DNA of 64,000 nt, from positions 22,187-86,186 of the forward strand of contig NZ_JADPUN010000145.1 in the NCBI RefSeq assembly GCF_015690345.1. Reading direction: 5' to 3'. Source of the stretch: Plantactinospora alkalitolerans (GTDB lineage: Bacteria; Actinomycetota; Actinomycetes; Mycobacteriales; Micromonosporaceae). This document shows positions 8,696-17,500 of this stretch, piece after piece. Made by a program: the position numbers and the translations under genes. The notes beneath the pieces were generated by a model. The model searched no databases. It had not been told where the DNA came from and worked only from the letters and a program-made list of their open reading frames with translations. Within the stretch, counting starts at the first letter, position 1; each line of letters starts with the position of its first letter.

Positions 8696-9103
8696 GGGGA
8701 TGCTCCTGGGGGATGGGAATCCGTCCGGCCGGGCCGGCTGGTCTCGGGTAGGGCTGTCTAGGGCTGTCGTCGGGTACGGCGGGTCGTCGAACCAGCCGCT
8801 GTCGTCCCCGGAGGGCTCGGATGCGGCTGGCCCGGGTCGGCGGAGATGCCCGGTACGGCGACGGACCGGCATTCGACCAGCGGTGGACCGTGTTCGGTCA
8901 GCGGCGGGCCACGTTCCACGTAGGACCGCGCTCGGCACGCCGGATCGTGGTCCGGTGCCGTCGGAGCGGCTCCGGAAGACAGCCTACTAAACCGATAGGA
9001 TTTGTGGATAGAGTGTCGAGGTCGGAGATCGAAAGGCTCCGCCGTCCAATCCCGTCAGCCCAGCAGATTCGTAGCCGAGCGGACCCGTACCTGGAGAGAG
9101 ACC
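8696..9103. promoter_or_regulatory. Divergent promoter region between ssuA and ssuD
   Basis: About 400 bases separate the two divergent sulfonate units. The only AT-rich stretch is at about 8986-9010 (ACTAAACCGATAGGATTTG), with TAGGAT as a possible -10 element reading toward ssuD. A 10-bp tandem repeat (TAGGGCTGTC twice, 8749-8768) lies nearer ssuA. Shared sulfur-starvation control is expected for such genes, but no known operator is identified. Confidence 0.35.
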
Positions 9104-10300
9104 ATGACACTCACCTTCCACTGGTTCCTGCCCACCTACGGCGACAGCCGGGACATCGTCGGCGGCGGCCACGGGCTTCCGGCGGGGACCGCCGGTGGCG
9201 CCCGACCGGCCACCGTCGCCTACCTCGGACAGATTGCCCGGACCGCCGAGCAACTCGGATTCGTCGGCGCGCTCACCCCGACCGGCGCGTGGTGCGAGGA
9301 CGCCTGGCTCGCCACCGCGATGCTCACCGAGGTCACCGAGCGGCTCAAGTTCCTGGTGGCGTTCCGGCCGGGTCTGACGTCGCCGACGCTGGCCGCCCAG
9401 ATGGCCTCGACCTTCCAGCGACTGTCCCGAGGACGGCTGCTGCTCAACGTCGTCACCGGCGGGGAGTCGCACGAGCAGCGCGGTTACGGCGACTTTCTCG
9501 ACAAGGACGCCCGGTACGCCCGCGCCGAGGAGTTCCTGCACGTCGTACGGGGGCTGTGGCGGGGTGAGACCGTGACGCACACCGGTACGCACCTGCGGGT
9601 CGAGCAGGCCCGGTTGAGTCGGGTACCCGAGCCCGCCCCGCCGCTCTACTTCGGTGGCTCGTCAGCCGCCGCCGGCCCGGTGGCCGTACGCCACAGCGAC
9701 GTCTACCTCACCTGGGGCGAGCCGCCGGCACAGGTGGCGGAGAAGCTGTCCTGGATTCGTGGGCTGGCCGCCGACGCCGGACGGGATCTGCGGTTCGGGA
9801 TCCGGCTGCACGTGATCTCCCGAGACACCTCGGAGGCAGCCTGGGCGCAGGCGCAACGGCTCCTCGCCGGAATCGCCGAGTCCGACATCAGGGCCGTACA
9901 GGCCGGGCTGGGGCGCAGCGAGTCCGAGGGGCAGCGCCGGATGCTCGCACTGCACGGTGGATCCCGGGACGGCCTGGAGGTGTCGCCGAACCTCTGGGCG
10001 GGAGTCGGCCTGGTCCGGGGTGGCGCGGGTACGGCGCTCGTCGGTAGCCACACCGAGGTGGCCGACCGGATCGCGGAGTACCACGACCTCGGCATCACCG
10101 AGTTCATCCTCTCCGGACATCCGCACGTGGAGGAGGCCTACTGGTTCGGCGAGGGGGTGCTGCCGATTCTGGGTCGGCGTGGACTGTGGCGTCACCCGGA
10201 CGGCGGCCCGGCCGCGGCGGTCGCCGACGTGCCGTTCGCGGCGTCGAACGGAAGGTCCGGTGCTCCGGCCGGCAATGGTGGATCCTCCGGCCAGGGGTGA
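9104..10300 (+). CDS. ssuD: FMNH2-dependent alkanesulfonate monooxygenase
   Basis: The protein is a bacterial luciferase-like TIM-barrel enzyme that splits alkanesulfonates into aldehyde and sulfite with reduced flavin and oxygen. SsuD features are the N-terminus FHWFLPTYGDSR, LKFLVAFRPGLTSPTLAAQ, RLLLNVVTGGESHEQRGYG and the C-terminal FILSGHPHVEEAYWFGE. The length of 398 residues is usual. The start is ATG 9104 behind GGAGAGAG. It is divergent from ssuA-ssuC-ssuB, so uptake and desulfonation sit together. No flavin reductase (SsuE) is seen in the window and must come from elsewhere. The last 40 residues are Gly/Ala-rich and probably disordered. Confidence 0.9.
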   Translation: MTLTFHWFLPTYGDSRDIVGGGHGLPAGTAGGARPATVAYLGQIARTAEQLGFVGALTPTGAWCEDAWLATAMLTEVTERLKFLVAFRPGLTSPTLAAQMASTFQRLSRGRLLLNVVTGGESHEQRGYGDFLDKDARYARAEEFLHVVRGLWRGETVTHTGTHLRVEQARLSRVPEPAPPLYFGGSSAAAGPVAVRHSDVYLTWGEPPAQVAEKLSWIRGLAADAGRDLRFGIRLHVISRDTSEAAWAQAQRLLAGIAESDIRAVQAGLGRSESEGQRRMLALHGGSRDGLEVSPNLWAGVGLVRGGAGTALVGSHTEVADRIAEYHDLGITEFILSGHPHVEEAYWFGEGVLPILGRRGLWRHPDGGPAAAVADVPFAASNGRSGAPAGNGGSSGQG

Positions 10301-10623
10301 AGACAGTGGATCCGGCGGGAACAAGGCCATCGACAGACGTCGGCTTGTTTCGCCTGGTGGTCCGGTCCGGCGCGTCGGTGTGCCATCCGTATCGCGGAGA
10401 TCGACCATTCCAGTGTCGAGGTCAGCGGGTGTACCGCGTCGTCGGCCGGGCTTTGTGGATCGGCCATCGTCGCCGTCCGAGGTGACGGAACGAACGTGGA
10501 TTGTCGACAATATTATTGGCAATCGTGGCGCTCAGACCTATGATCGGTCTGCCTCCGACAGCATGGCGGGTTCCAGCGCGACCTGACGGGCGCGTTCGCG
10601 GAACCGCTCGGAAAGGATTGTCG
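10301..10623 (+). promoter_or_regulatory. Upstream region of the 4-oxalomesaconate operon with a 12-bp palindrome
   Basis: The region is non-coding by composition. At 10500-10511 it holds a perfect palindrome, ATTGTCGACAAT, in an AT-rich stretch about 110 bases before the next gene. The core resembles the TNGTNNNACNA-type operators of FCD-subfamily GntR regulators. No regulator gene is adjacent. Nothing else is recognised. Confidence 0.4.
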
Positions 10624-11358
10624 ATGACAGCGTCTGCGATCGGTCGAGGACCGGTCCTTGTGGTTAGCGCACATGCCGCCGATTTCGTCTGGCGGGCCGG
10701 TGGTGCCGTCGCACTGAGCGCCTCCCGGGGGCAGCAGGTGCACGTGCTCTGCCTCACCTTCGGCGAAAAGGGAGAATCGCAGGGGCTGTGGAAGCAGCCC
10801 GGGATGACCCTCGATCGGGTCAAGGAGGCGAGACGGGACGAAGCGAGCCGGGCGGCGAAGGTCCTCGGTGCCGAGATCGAGTTCCTCGACGTGGGCGACT
10901 ATCCGCTGCGCCCGACCGACGCGCTCTACGACAGCGTCACCGCGACCATCCGGCGGGTGAACCCCGCCATGATCATTACCCATCCCGCCAAGGACCCGTA
11001 CAACCTCGACCACTCGCTCACCCACGAGATCGTGCTGCGGTCCCGGATGGTCGCCCAGGCGGCGGGACACGACCGCTCCACCCAGCCGATCGGGGCTACC
11101 CAGGTGCTGCAGTTCGAGCCACACCAGCCGGAACAGTGCGGTTTCGTACCGAACCTGCTGCTCGACATCTCCGGGGTCTTCGAGCGGAAGGTCGAGGCGA
11201 TGCGGATCATGGGAGCGCAGGGCCACCTGGTCGCGTACTACACCGACCTCGGCGTCCGGCGTGGCGTGCAGGCGGTCCGCAACGGCGGTGCCCGGTCGAT
11301 CACCCACGCCGAGGCCTTCCAGCGGGTGTTCCCGGTCGTCGGAGACGAACTCCTGTGA
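10624..11358 (+). CDS. PIG-L family protein, probable 4-oxalomesaconate hydratase
   Basis: The 244-residue protein has the zinc-dependent PIG-L/LmbE fold. The N-terminal metal site, normally AHPDD, reads VVSAHAADFVWRAGG, followed by LTFGEKGES and the distal histidine in ITHPAKDPYNLDHS. GalB-type 4-oxalomesaconate hydratases belong to this superfamily and show the same AHAADFVWRAGG-like start. The next gene, overlapping by four bases, encodes the aldolase that acts on the hydratase product, which strongly favours this role over a deacetylase. The start is ATG 10624 behind GGAAAGGA. The pair would convert 4-oxalomesaconate to pyruvate and oxaloacetate. Confidence 0.75.
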   Translation: MTASAIGRGPVLVVSAHAADFVWRAGGAVALSASRGQQVHVLCLTFGEKGESQGLWKQPGMTLDRVKEARRDEASRAAKVLGAEIEFLDVGDYPLRPTDALYDSVTATIRRVNPAMIITHPAKDPYNLDHSLTHEIVLRSRMVAQAAGHDRSTQPIGATQVLQFEPHQPEQCGFVPNLLLDISGVFERKVEAMRIMGAQGHLVAYYTDLGVRRGVQAVRNGGARSITHAEAFQRVFPVVGDELL

Positions 11359-12131
11359 GCAGCCACGTCATCGTCCGGACCGATGTCGCGCCGCCGGCGG
11401 ATGCCGTCGGGCGGCTCGGCGAACTCGGTGTCTCCACCGTGCACGAGGCGCAGGGCCGTACCGGGCTGCTCGGTCACCTGCTCCGGCCGATCTATCCCGG
11501 CGCCCGGATCGCCGGCCGGGCGGTCACCGTATCGGCCCAGCCGGGCGACAACCTGATGATCCACGCGGCGGTCGAACAGACCCGGCCCGGCGACATCCTC
11601 GTGGTGACCTTCACCTCGCCGACCACCGACGGCGCCTTCGGCGAACTGCTCGCCACCTCGCTGCACGCCCGTGGGGTGCGCGGCCTCGTCATCGAGGCCG
11701 GCTGCCGGGACGTGGCCGAGCTGACCGAGATGCGGTTCCCGGTGTGGTCACGGGCCGTCTCCGCGCAGGGCACGGTCAAGGCGAGCCCCGGCTCGGTGAA
11801 CGTACCGGTGGTCATCGGCGGTGCGTACGTCCGGCCCGGCGACGTCATCGTGGCCGACGACGACGGGGTCGCCGTGGTGCCGCGCGAGCGGGCCCAGGCG
11901 GTTGCCGCCGCGGGCACCGATCGGCGGGCCAAGGAGGAGGAGAAGCGTCGGCAACTGGCCGACGGCGTGCTCGGCCTGGACATGTACAGCCTTCGCCCGC
12001 TGCTGGACCGGCTCGGCGTCCGGTACGTCGACGCGACCGATGGCGGATCGACCGATGGCGGATCGGCCAACGACGGATCGACCGATGACGGATCGGCGGA
12101 CGACGGATCCGCCGGTCCGGAGGTTTCCTGA
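11355..12131 (+). CDS. 4-carboxy-4-hydroxy-2-oxoadipate aldolase (RraA-like fold)
   Basis: The enzyme belongs to the HMG/CHA aldolase group of the RraA superfamily, which cleaves 4-carboxy-4-hydroxy-2-oxoadipate to pyruvate and oxaloacetate with a divalent metal. Evidence: STVHEAQGRTGLL, PGDILVVTF, GLVIEAGCRDVAEL (substrate and metal binding, with the conserved G-x-x-R-D pattern) and VIVADDDGVAVVPRE. The GTG at 11355 overlaps the upstream stop by four bases. The core ends near residue 225. A tail of five pentapeptide repeats (TDGGS/TDDGS type) follows, probably flexible and dispensable. No ring-cleavage dioxygenase is nearby, so the upper pathway must be elsewhere. Confidence 0.82.
   Translation: MSSHVIVRTDVAPPADAVGRLGELGVSTVHEAQGRTGLLGHLLRPIYPGARIAGRAVTVSAQPGDNLMIHAAVEQTRPGDILVVTFTSPTTDGAFGELLATSLHARGVRGLVIEAGCRDVAELTEMRFPVWSRAVSAQGTVKASPGSVNVPVVIGGAYVRPGDVIVADDDGVAVVPRERAQAVAAAGTDRRAKEEEKRRQLADGVLGLDMYSLRPLLDRLGVRYVDATDGGSTDGGSANDGSTDDGSADDGSAGPEVS
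12036..12110 (+). repeat. Five 15-bp tandem repeats in the aldolase tail
   Basis: Five units of consensus ACCGATGGCGGATCG run from 12036 to 12110. The first two are identical and the others diverge by a few bases. They encode Thr/Ala-Asp/Asn-Asp/Gly-Gly-Ser pentapeptides at the C-terminus. The unit keeps the reading frame, so copy number could vary without harming the enzyme. Confidence 0.8.
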
Positions 12132-12164
12132 CGCTGCACGGCGACGACGCCCGGCGAGGCGACG

Positions 12165-13292
12165 TCACCGGGTCGAGACGACGAGTTGCTGGGACCGGTG
12201 GTCGGACAGGCCACCGGTCCCGCCGCCGATCCGGTAGGAGTGCACCCGCACCGCCGGGGAGACGAAGGCCCAGTCCAACTGCCACCAGCGGGGCCAGCCG
12301 GAGGTGTCGGACCAGGTGGCGGGAAAGGGCGACGACGTGGCGTGGTTGGCGCTGCGCAACCCGTCCGGCACCTTGGCCAGGTCACCCATTGCCGGGCTGG
12401 TGTTGAAGTCGCCGGCGACCAGCCGTGGGTTCGGGTTGGCCGTCACGTCCCGGGCCAGCGCCCGCCACTGCGGCTCACGCTGCGCGTGCTGCTCGCGGAC
12501 GATCCGGTAGAAGTCGCCGTCCAGCAGGCTGTGGTCCGGCGACAACTGCACCGGCAGATGCAGGTTGTACGTCGACAGCACCCGCCCCCGCCCCAGGTCC
12601 AGGTCGGTACGGAGCACCTTGTACCGCCAGTGCTCGGCCGAACCCGCCAACGCCGGGGGCATGTCCGGCGCCTCCAGCGGAAGCCGCCGCAGGATCGGGA
12701 AGCGGGAGAGGGTGACCAGTTCGCCGACCACCGCGAGGTGGAAGCCGGGAAACTCGGCCAGCAACTCATCGAGCGCGGACTCGGCCGGGCCCGACGAGTA
12801 CGCGTACCAGTACTCCTGTAGGAGGTAGACGTCGGCGTCGGCGGCCCGCAGCAGTTCGTGCATGGCCGCGGTCTGCCCGCCCTCGTCCCAGTACCCGGTG
12901 TTCCAGCTGAAGATCCGGATCGCGTCCGGAGGCGCGGGCCCGTCCGCGCCGCGCAGCCCGGCGACGTTCACCCCGGACAGCGGCCCACCGAGCAGCAGCG
13001 CGGCGGCGGCGAGCAGCGCCACCGGCCGTCGCGAGCGCCGACAGGGCGCGGCGGCAGTGGCCAGCAGCACCGGGACGACTCCGAACGCCGGCGGTGGCAC
13101 GGCGTCGACCACGAGCCAGAACCACCACTGGCCGCTGAGCACCAGGTGCGTCACGGTGAACGCCAGCCAGAGCGCCCCGGCGGCGACGAGGCAGGTGTAG
13201 AGCCACCACCGCCAGCCGCGTCCCCGCGTCGCCGGGGCGGCCCGGGGCCTGATGCCGACCGGTGCACGGGTCTGCGGCGCGGAGAGCGTCAC
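12165..13292 (-). CDS. Membrane-anchored endonuclease/exonuclease/phosphatase-family hydrolase
   Basis: The 375-residue protein starts with about three membrane segments (LYTCLVAAGALWLAFTV, then further hydrophobic stretches to residue 130). An EEP catalytic domain follows, with RIFSWNTGYWDEGG, YLLQEYWY, VAGDFNTSPAM and LSDHRSQQLVV as the four signature motifs. Family members cleave phosphodiesters of nucleic acids, inositol phosphates or lipids, and the membrane anchor suggests a lipid or cell-surface substrate facing outside. The GTG at 13292 overlaps the upstream glycosyltransferase stop by four bases. It is the last gene of a six-gene glycan operon. The substrate is not predictable from sequence. 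Confidence 0.75.
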   Translation of the reverse strand: MTLSAPQTRAPVGIRPRAAPATRGRGWRWWLYTCLVAAGALWLAFTVTHLVLSGQWWFWLVVDAVPPPAFGVVPVLLATAAAPCRRSRRPVALLAAAALLLGGPLSGVNVAGLRGADGPAPPDAIRIFSWNTGYWDEGGQTAAMHELLRAADADVYLLQEYWYAYSSGPAESALDELLAEFPGFHLAVVGELVTLSRFPILRRLPLEAPDMPPALAGSAEHWRYKVLRTDLDLGRGRVLSTYNLHLPVQLSPDHSLLDGDFYRIVREQHAQREPQWRALARDVTANPNPRLVAGDFNTSPAMGDLAKVPDGLRSANHATSSPFPATWSDTSGWPRWWQLDWAFVSPAVRVHSYRIGGGTGGLSDHRSQQLVVSTR

Positions 13293-14347
13293 GCCGTCCC
13301 CCGCAGCGCGGACCCCTCGACCGGGAAGGAGGCGTCGTAGAGCTGCCGGAAGGTCCGGGAGACCAGCCACTGCACCGTACCGGTGGCGACCCCGGCCGTG
13401 ATGGTGACGTTGACCAGGAAGTGCAGCACGGCGAAGTAGAGCAGGAACGGTAGGCCGTGCCGGCGGCGGACGAAGCCGTACATGCCGGCGTCGCAGCCGA
13501 GCGAGACGGCGAGCAGCGCGATCGGGACGACCGCCCCCCACGGGCCGAGCAGGGCCGGCACCGCCAGCGCGGGCAGTACGGCGAATGCGGCCAGACTTCC
13601 CCAGGCCCGGGCGGCGGTCTCGAAGCCCTGTCCGAACCGGCGGGCCCGGGCATAGAGCGGAATGCGGAGCCGGCCACGGTGGAACAGCTTGCGGAGCAGG
13701 CCGATCAGTCGGTGGTCGTGGTCGTGCCGGCCGCGTACCCCGGAGGTGAGCACCAGCCGGTAGCGTCGGCTCAGCCGATAGCCGTAGTCGACCTCCTCGG
13801 TGTGCCGCAGTGCCGGGTTGAACGGGCCGATCTCGTCGAACACGTCACGCCGGATCACGCACACGGCCGGGAAGAGGAACGACACGTCACCTTCCGAGCT
13901 GATCGACCAGTAGTGGTACTGCAGGCCACGATATCGGGCCACCGCCGTGTCGTGCAGCAGCGGTTCGGGATCCTCGATGCCACAGACCGCGCCGATCCGG
14001 GAGTCGCCCTGGACCAGCCGTACCGCGTTGGCGACCGCGTCCGGAGCCAGGACGAGGTCGGAGTCGACGTAGCAGAGGAGTTCGCCCCGGGTGTGCGCGG
14101 CGCCGATGTTGCGGGCCCGGCCGCACCCGCCGTTGACCCCGGTGCTCACCACCGGTACGCCGAGCGCCTCGGCGACCGCGACGGACTGGTCCGTGCTGCA
14201 GTCGTCCACCATCAGGATCTCGATCTCCGGATACGTCTGGTCCAGAATGGACCGCAGGCACAGGTCCAGGGACTCGGCGTAGTTGTAGTTCGGCACGATC
14301 ACCGAGACGAGTGGTCGATCGCTGGCCGGGAAGTCCTCCGGGGTCAT
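13289..14347 (-). CDS. GT2 glycosyltransferase with C-terminal membrane segments
   Basis: The 352-residue protein has an N-terminal GT-A domain: VSVIVPNYNYAESLDLCL, ILMVDDCSTDQS and the metal-binding DxD-type motif YVDSDLVLAPD, with acceptor-side acids in HTEEVDYGYRL. About three hydrophobic segments follow from residue 240. It is a close paralogue of the next gene upstream, and the two lie end to end with a four-base overlap, suggesting duplication and sequential sugar transfers. The catalytic face is cytoplasmic and works on a membrane-bound acceptor. The donor sugar is unknown. It resembles membrane-tethered GT2 enzymes of cell-wall or lipid-linked glycan pathways. Confidence 0.8.
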   Translation of the reverse strand: MTPEDFPASDRPLVSVIVPNYNYAESLDLCLRSILDQTYPEIEILMVDDCSTDQSVAVAEALGVPVVSTGVNGGCGRARNIGAAHTRGELLCYVDSDLVLAPDAVANAVRLVQGDSRIGAVCGIEDPEPLLHDTAVARYRGLQYHYWSISSEGDVSFLFPAVCVIRRDVFDEIGPFNPALRHTEEVDYGYRLSRRYRLVLTSGVRGRHDHDHRLIGLLRKLFHRGRLRIPLYARARRFGQGFETAARAWGSLAAFAVLPALAVPALLGPWGAVVPIALLAVSLGCDAGMYGFVRRRHGLPFLLYFAVLHFLVNVTITAGVATGTVQWLVSRTFRQLYDASFPVEGSALRGTA

Positions 14348-15357
14348 CGGGTAGCCACCTCCGGCCGGTCGTAGAGGCCGCGGAACCGGCGCGAGGCGAC
14401 CCAGGCGACCGCCCCGGACAGCGCCGCGACGGCGATCACCAGGTTCAGCAGGAAGTGCATCGCGACGAAGTATCCCAGGAACACCACCCCGCGTTCCCGG
14501 CGGACGAACCGGTACATCGGCAGATCACCGGCCAGGCAGGCGGCGAAGGCGACCAGCGGTACCGCGAGGTACGCCGGACCGAGCAGGAGCGGAAGGACCA
14601 CGGTCAGCACGGTCAGCAGGGCGGCGATGCTCACCCAGGCCCGGGGACCGCTGCTGAGTCCGCCGGGGAACTCGGGCTTGCGGGCGTACATCGGGATGTG
14701 CAGCGCGGTCCGGGTGAACACCTTGCGGACCAGCACCCCGAGGTCGTGGTCGTGGTCGTGCACGCCGCGCACCCGGGGCGACAGCCAGATCTGGTACCGC
14801 TGGGCCAACCGCATCCCGTAGTCCGCGTTCTCGGTCTCCCGCAGTCGCGGGTTGAACGGCCCGATCTCGGCGAAGACCCGGGCCGGAATCGCGAGCAGCG
14901 CGGTGTACAGGGTCATGATCCGGCCCTCGTCGGCGATCAGCCAGTAGGACTGCTGGAGGCAGCGGTACTCCTCCAGCAGGCTGTCCCGGACCAGCGGCAC
15001 CGGATCGTAGTTGCCGCATATCGCGCCGATCTCCGGATCGGCGCCGAGCAGTTCCACGGCGTTGGCCACCGCGTCCGGTTTCGCCGCCACGTCGGAGTCG
15101 ACGAAGAACAGGATCTCTCCCGTCGCGTTCGCCGCACCGAGGTTGCGGGCCGCCGCCGGTCCCGAGTTCCGCGGGGTACGCAGCACCCGGGCGCCGTACG
15201 ACCGGGCGACCGCGACCGAGTCGTCGGTGCTGCAGTCGTCCACCACGATGATCTCCACGTTCGGATAGGTCTGTTCGCGGAGCGAGTCGAGGCACAGGCC
15301 GAGGGCACCGGCGTAGTTGTAGTTCGGCACGATCACCGAGACGAGTGGTTTGTTCAT
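14344..15357 (-). CDS. GT2 glycosyltransferase with C-terminal membrane segments (paralogue)
   Basis: This 337-residue enzyme starts at ATG 15357 and shares its architecture with its downstream neighbour. The GT-A domain has VSVIVPNYNYAGALGLCL, IIVVDDCSTDDS, the motif FFVDSDVAAKPD and RETENADYGMRL, and three hydrophobic segments close the C-terminus. Four-base overlaps join it to both neighbours, so it is made together with the UbiA-like prenyltransferase. The simplest model is that it adds a sugar to a polyprenyl-linked intermediate at the cytoplasmic face of the membrane. Donor and acceptor cannot be named. Confidence 0.8.
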   Translation of the reverse strand: MNKPLVSVIVPNYNYAGALGLCLDSLREQTYPNVEIIVVDDCSTDDSVAVARSYGARVLRTPRNSGPAAARNLGAANATGEILFFVDSDVAAKPDAVANAVELLGADPEIGAICGNYDPVPLVRDSLLEEYRCLQQSYWLIADEGRIMTLYTALLAIPARVFAEIGPFNPRLRETENADYGMRLAQRYQIWLSPRVRGVHDHDHDLGVLVRKVFTRTALHIPMYARKPEFPGGLSSGPRAWVSIAALLTVLTVVLPLLLGPAYLAVPLVAFAACLAGDLPMYRFVRRERGVVFLGYFVAMHFLLNLVIAVAALSGAVAWVASRRFRGLYDRPEVATR

Positions 15358-16454
15358 GGGTCCATCCAGTTCAGCAGGTTCGGGTAGCGGGCACCGATCT
15401 CCGCCACGGTCAGGGTGGTGCCGATCAGGACGGCGCTGGCCACGATCATCCGGTCCCGGAGCAGAGCCCGGATGGGATCGCCGCCGGCCTGCCGGACCAG
15501 CACCGTCTGGAGATAGCGGAACGCGGCGAGCATGCCGAGCGGTACCACCACGGCCAGGGTGACCGGGCGCCAGGCGCCGAGCGGCGCGTCGGTGTTCAGG
15601 TAGAGCAGGAACGTGGTGCTGGTCAGCGCGGCGTTGAGCCCGAGCAGGTGGTCGGCCAGCAGCAGGTTGTATCCGGCCAGTGCGGGCCGGTGTGCCACCC
15701 CGGCGACGGTCAGCTCGTGTCGCCGCTTGCCGAGGATGAGTACCAGACAGCCGCCGAAGACGGCGGTCAGCAGCAGTCCGGACGGGGCGGCGCCGCTGGC
15801 CGCGTACCCCTGGAGGACCCGCAGCACGAAGCCGGCGGCGACCACGCAGATGTCCAGCAGCGGCAGGTGTTTCCACCACCGGCTGTACGCGACGCTGAGC
15901 CCGAGGTAGCCCAGCAACGGCCACCACGACAGGCCGGTCGGGCCGATGATCACCATTGCCGTCAGCAGCCCGGCCAGCCCGGCCGCGAAGAGTCCGGCCA
16001 CCGGCACCGTGATCCGGCCGGCGGCGATCGGGCGGTGCCGCTTGACCGGATGCGTCCGGTCGAGCCGGCGGTCGGCGATGTCGTTGACGACGTAGATCGT
16101 CGATGCGGCCACCGAGAACGCCAGTACGGCCCAGCCGGTCCGCAGCAGCGTCGCCCCGGTCCACTGCGGCACGTCGACCAGTGCCAGCGGTACGGCCAGC
16201 AGATTCTTGACCGCGTGACCGGGCCGGGCCAGCACGATCAGGTCCCGGGCCAGCGCGACGAGGTACCGGGCCGATGCGCGGAGTCGGTGGACCGCGGCGA
16301 GGACTCCGGCCGGCGCCCCGCTCGCGGGTCCGACGGCCCGGTCGACCACGGCCACCACGCCTTCGTCGACCACGGCCACGACGCTCCGGTCGACCGCGTT
16401 CTCGACGCCCCGCTCGACCGTGGCCCCGAAAGCGGCCTCGACGGCGGTCACCAT
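15354..16454 (-). CDS. UbiA-family prenyltransferase, DPPR-synthase-like
   Basis: The protein has about nine membrane helices and two Asp-rich UbiA motifs. The first, NDIADRRLDRTHPVK, followed by RPIAAG, is the pattern of 5-phosphoribosyl-1-diphosphate:decaprenyl-phosphate phosphoribosyltransferases (the mycobacterial Rv3806c type); KNLLAVP near the start also fits. A role in making polyprenyl-phospho-ribose is therefore likely. I prefer the ATG at 16454, which gives 366 residues; a longer frame to 16523 would overlap the upstream gene. The first 55 residues are a low-complexity Val/Asp/Glu stretch encoded partly by a 15-bp direct repeat, unusual for the family. Confidence 0.72.
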   Translation of the reverse strand: MVTAVEAAFGATVERGVENAVDRSVVAVVDEGVVAVVDRAVGPASGAPAGVLAAVHRLRASARYLVALARDLIVLARPGHAVKNLLAVPLALVDVPQWTGATLLRTGWAVLAFSVAASTIYVVNDIADRRLDRTHPVKRHRPIAAGRITVPVAGLFAAGLAGLLTAMVIIGPTGLSWWPLLGYLGLSVAYSRWWKHLPLLDICVVAAGFVLRVLQGYAASGAAPSGLLLTAVFGGCLVLILGKRRHELTVAGVAHRPALAGYNLLLADHLLGLNAALTSTTFLLYLNTDAPLGAWRPVTLAVVVPLGMLAAFRYLQTVLVRQAGGDPIRALLRDRMIVASAVLIGTTLTVAEIGARYPNLLNWMDP

Positions 16455-16480
16455 CGACTCCAGGTCACCATCGACTCCAC

Positions 16481-17500
16481 TCAGAAGAAGATCTTGGCGA
16501 GGGCCAGAGCGCCCTGTCGCCACGGGTCACGGCTGGTCCGGCCGCCCCGGGCCGGCCTCGTCCGGTGCCGCTCCGCCCGCCACCACTCGTAGGTGCGCAG
16601 AATCGCGTCCTGGTTGGAGAGCCGTGGGGTGAAACCGAGCCGCTCCCGGGCCTTGTCGACGCTCACGTACGAGTCGTGCCGGAGCTTGTGCAGCAGCCGG
16701 CCGTACACCGGGGAGAGCCGGGCCCGCTCCAGCAGGCCGAGCGCGGCGAGCGCCGGGGCGGCGGGTACGCCGACGACCCGTTTGCCGTGCCCGGCGGCGT
16801 CCAGCACCGCCTGGAAGTCCTCGCGCAGGGTACGGAACCGCTGCGCGGCGAGGTTGTACGTGTCGTCGGCCACCTCGTCCGGCGCGGCCAGTACGGTGAC
16901 CACCGCGTCCACCAGGTCGTCGACGGCGAACATCTGGATCCGTACGTCGCCCCGGCCCAGTACGGGAAAGTTCCGGCCCTCCTCGGCCCACTCGAAGAGC
17001 ATCGCGAACAGCCCCATCCGGCCCGGCCCGAGGAAGGTCTTCGGCCGCAGGATCGCCACCGGCAGCCCGGTGCCCCGGTGCCGTTCGGCGATCTCCTCGG
17101 CGGCCGCCTTGGCCGCGCTGTACGTGTCGACCGGCTCCCGGGGATGCTCCTCCGGAGTCGGCACCTGCCGGGGCAGCCCGTACACGGCGGTCGACGAGAT
17201 GTGGACGACCCGGTCCACCCGGGCCCGGCTCGCCGCGCCGAACACCGCGTCCGTGCCGTCGACCACGATGGACCGGATCTGTGCGGCGGGATAGCTGGGC
17301 AACGCCGCCGCGCAGTGGATCACGACGTTCGCCCCGGCGGTGGCCCGGGTCATCACCTCGGGGTCACGGATGTCGCCGCGCACGGTGACGCCGGGGTCGG
17401 CCCGGAGGTCGACGCCGCGCACCTGGTGCCCGTCGGCGGTCAGTCGCTGGACCAACCGGGAGCCGAGCATGCCGGCGGCGCCGGTGATGGTGATCACCAC
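16481..17500 (-). CDS. NAD-dependent epimerase/dehydratase (extended SDR)
   Basis: The 339-residue protein is an extended short-chain dehydrogenase. It has the Rossmann motif ITGAAGMLGSRL, the catalytic serine region HISSTAVYG, the YSAAK catalytic pair and the substrate-side RPKTFLGPGR. Such enzymes oxidise, epimerise or dehydrate nucleotide sugars or lipid-linked sugars. Sitting between a class III aminotransferase and a DPPR-synthase-like UbiA protein, it could form the keto-sugar that is then aminated. The GTG at 17500 overlaps the end of the aminotransferase. The exact substrate is unknown. Confidence 0.78.
   Translation of the reverse strand: MVITITGAAGMLGSRLVQRLTADGHQVRGVDLRADPGVTVRGDIRDPEVMTRATAGANVVIHCAAALPSYPAAQIRSIVVDGTDAVFGAASRARVDRVVHISSTAVYGLPRQVPTPEEHPREPVDTYSAAKAAAEEIAERHRGTGLPVAILRPKTFLGPGRMGLFAMLFEWAEEGRNFPVLGRGDVRIQMFAVDDLVDAVVTVLAAPDEVADDTYNLAAQRFRTLREDFQAVLDAAGHGKRVVGVPAAPALAALGLLERARLSPVYGRLLHKLRHDSYVSVDKARERLGFTPRLSNQDAILRTYEWWRAERHRTRPARGGRTSRDPWRQGALALAKIFF

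Noticed and set aside
12036..12110. CRISPR-like array
   Set aside because: The units are contiguous 15-bp coding repeats without spacers. No CRISPR array or cas gene was seen anywhere in the window.
14344..16164. Possible fusion of a UbiA-region frame with the GT2 enzyme
   Set aside because: The upstream part is the wrong frame of the UbiA gene. GT2 begins at ATG 15357, overlapping the UbiA stop by four bases.
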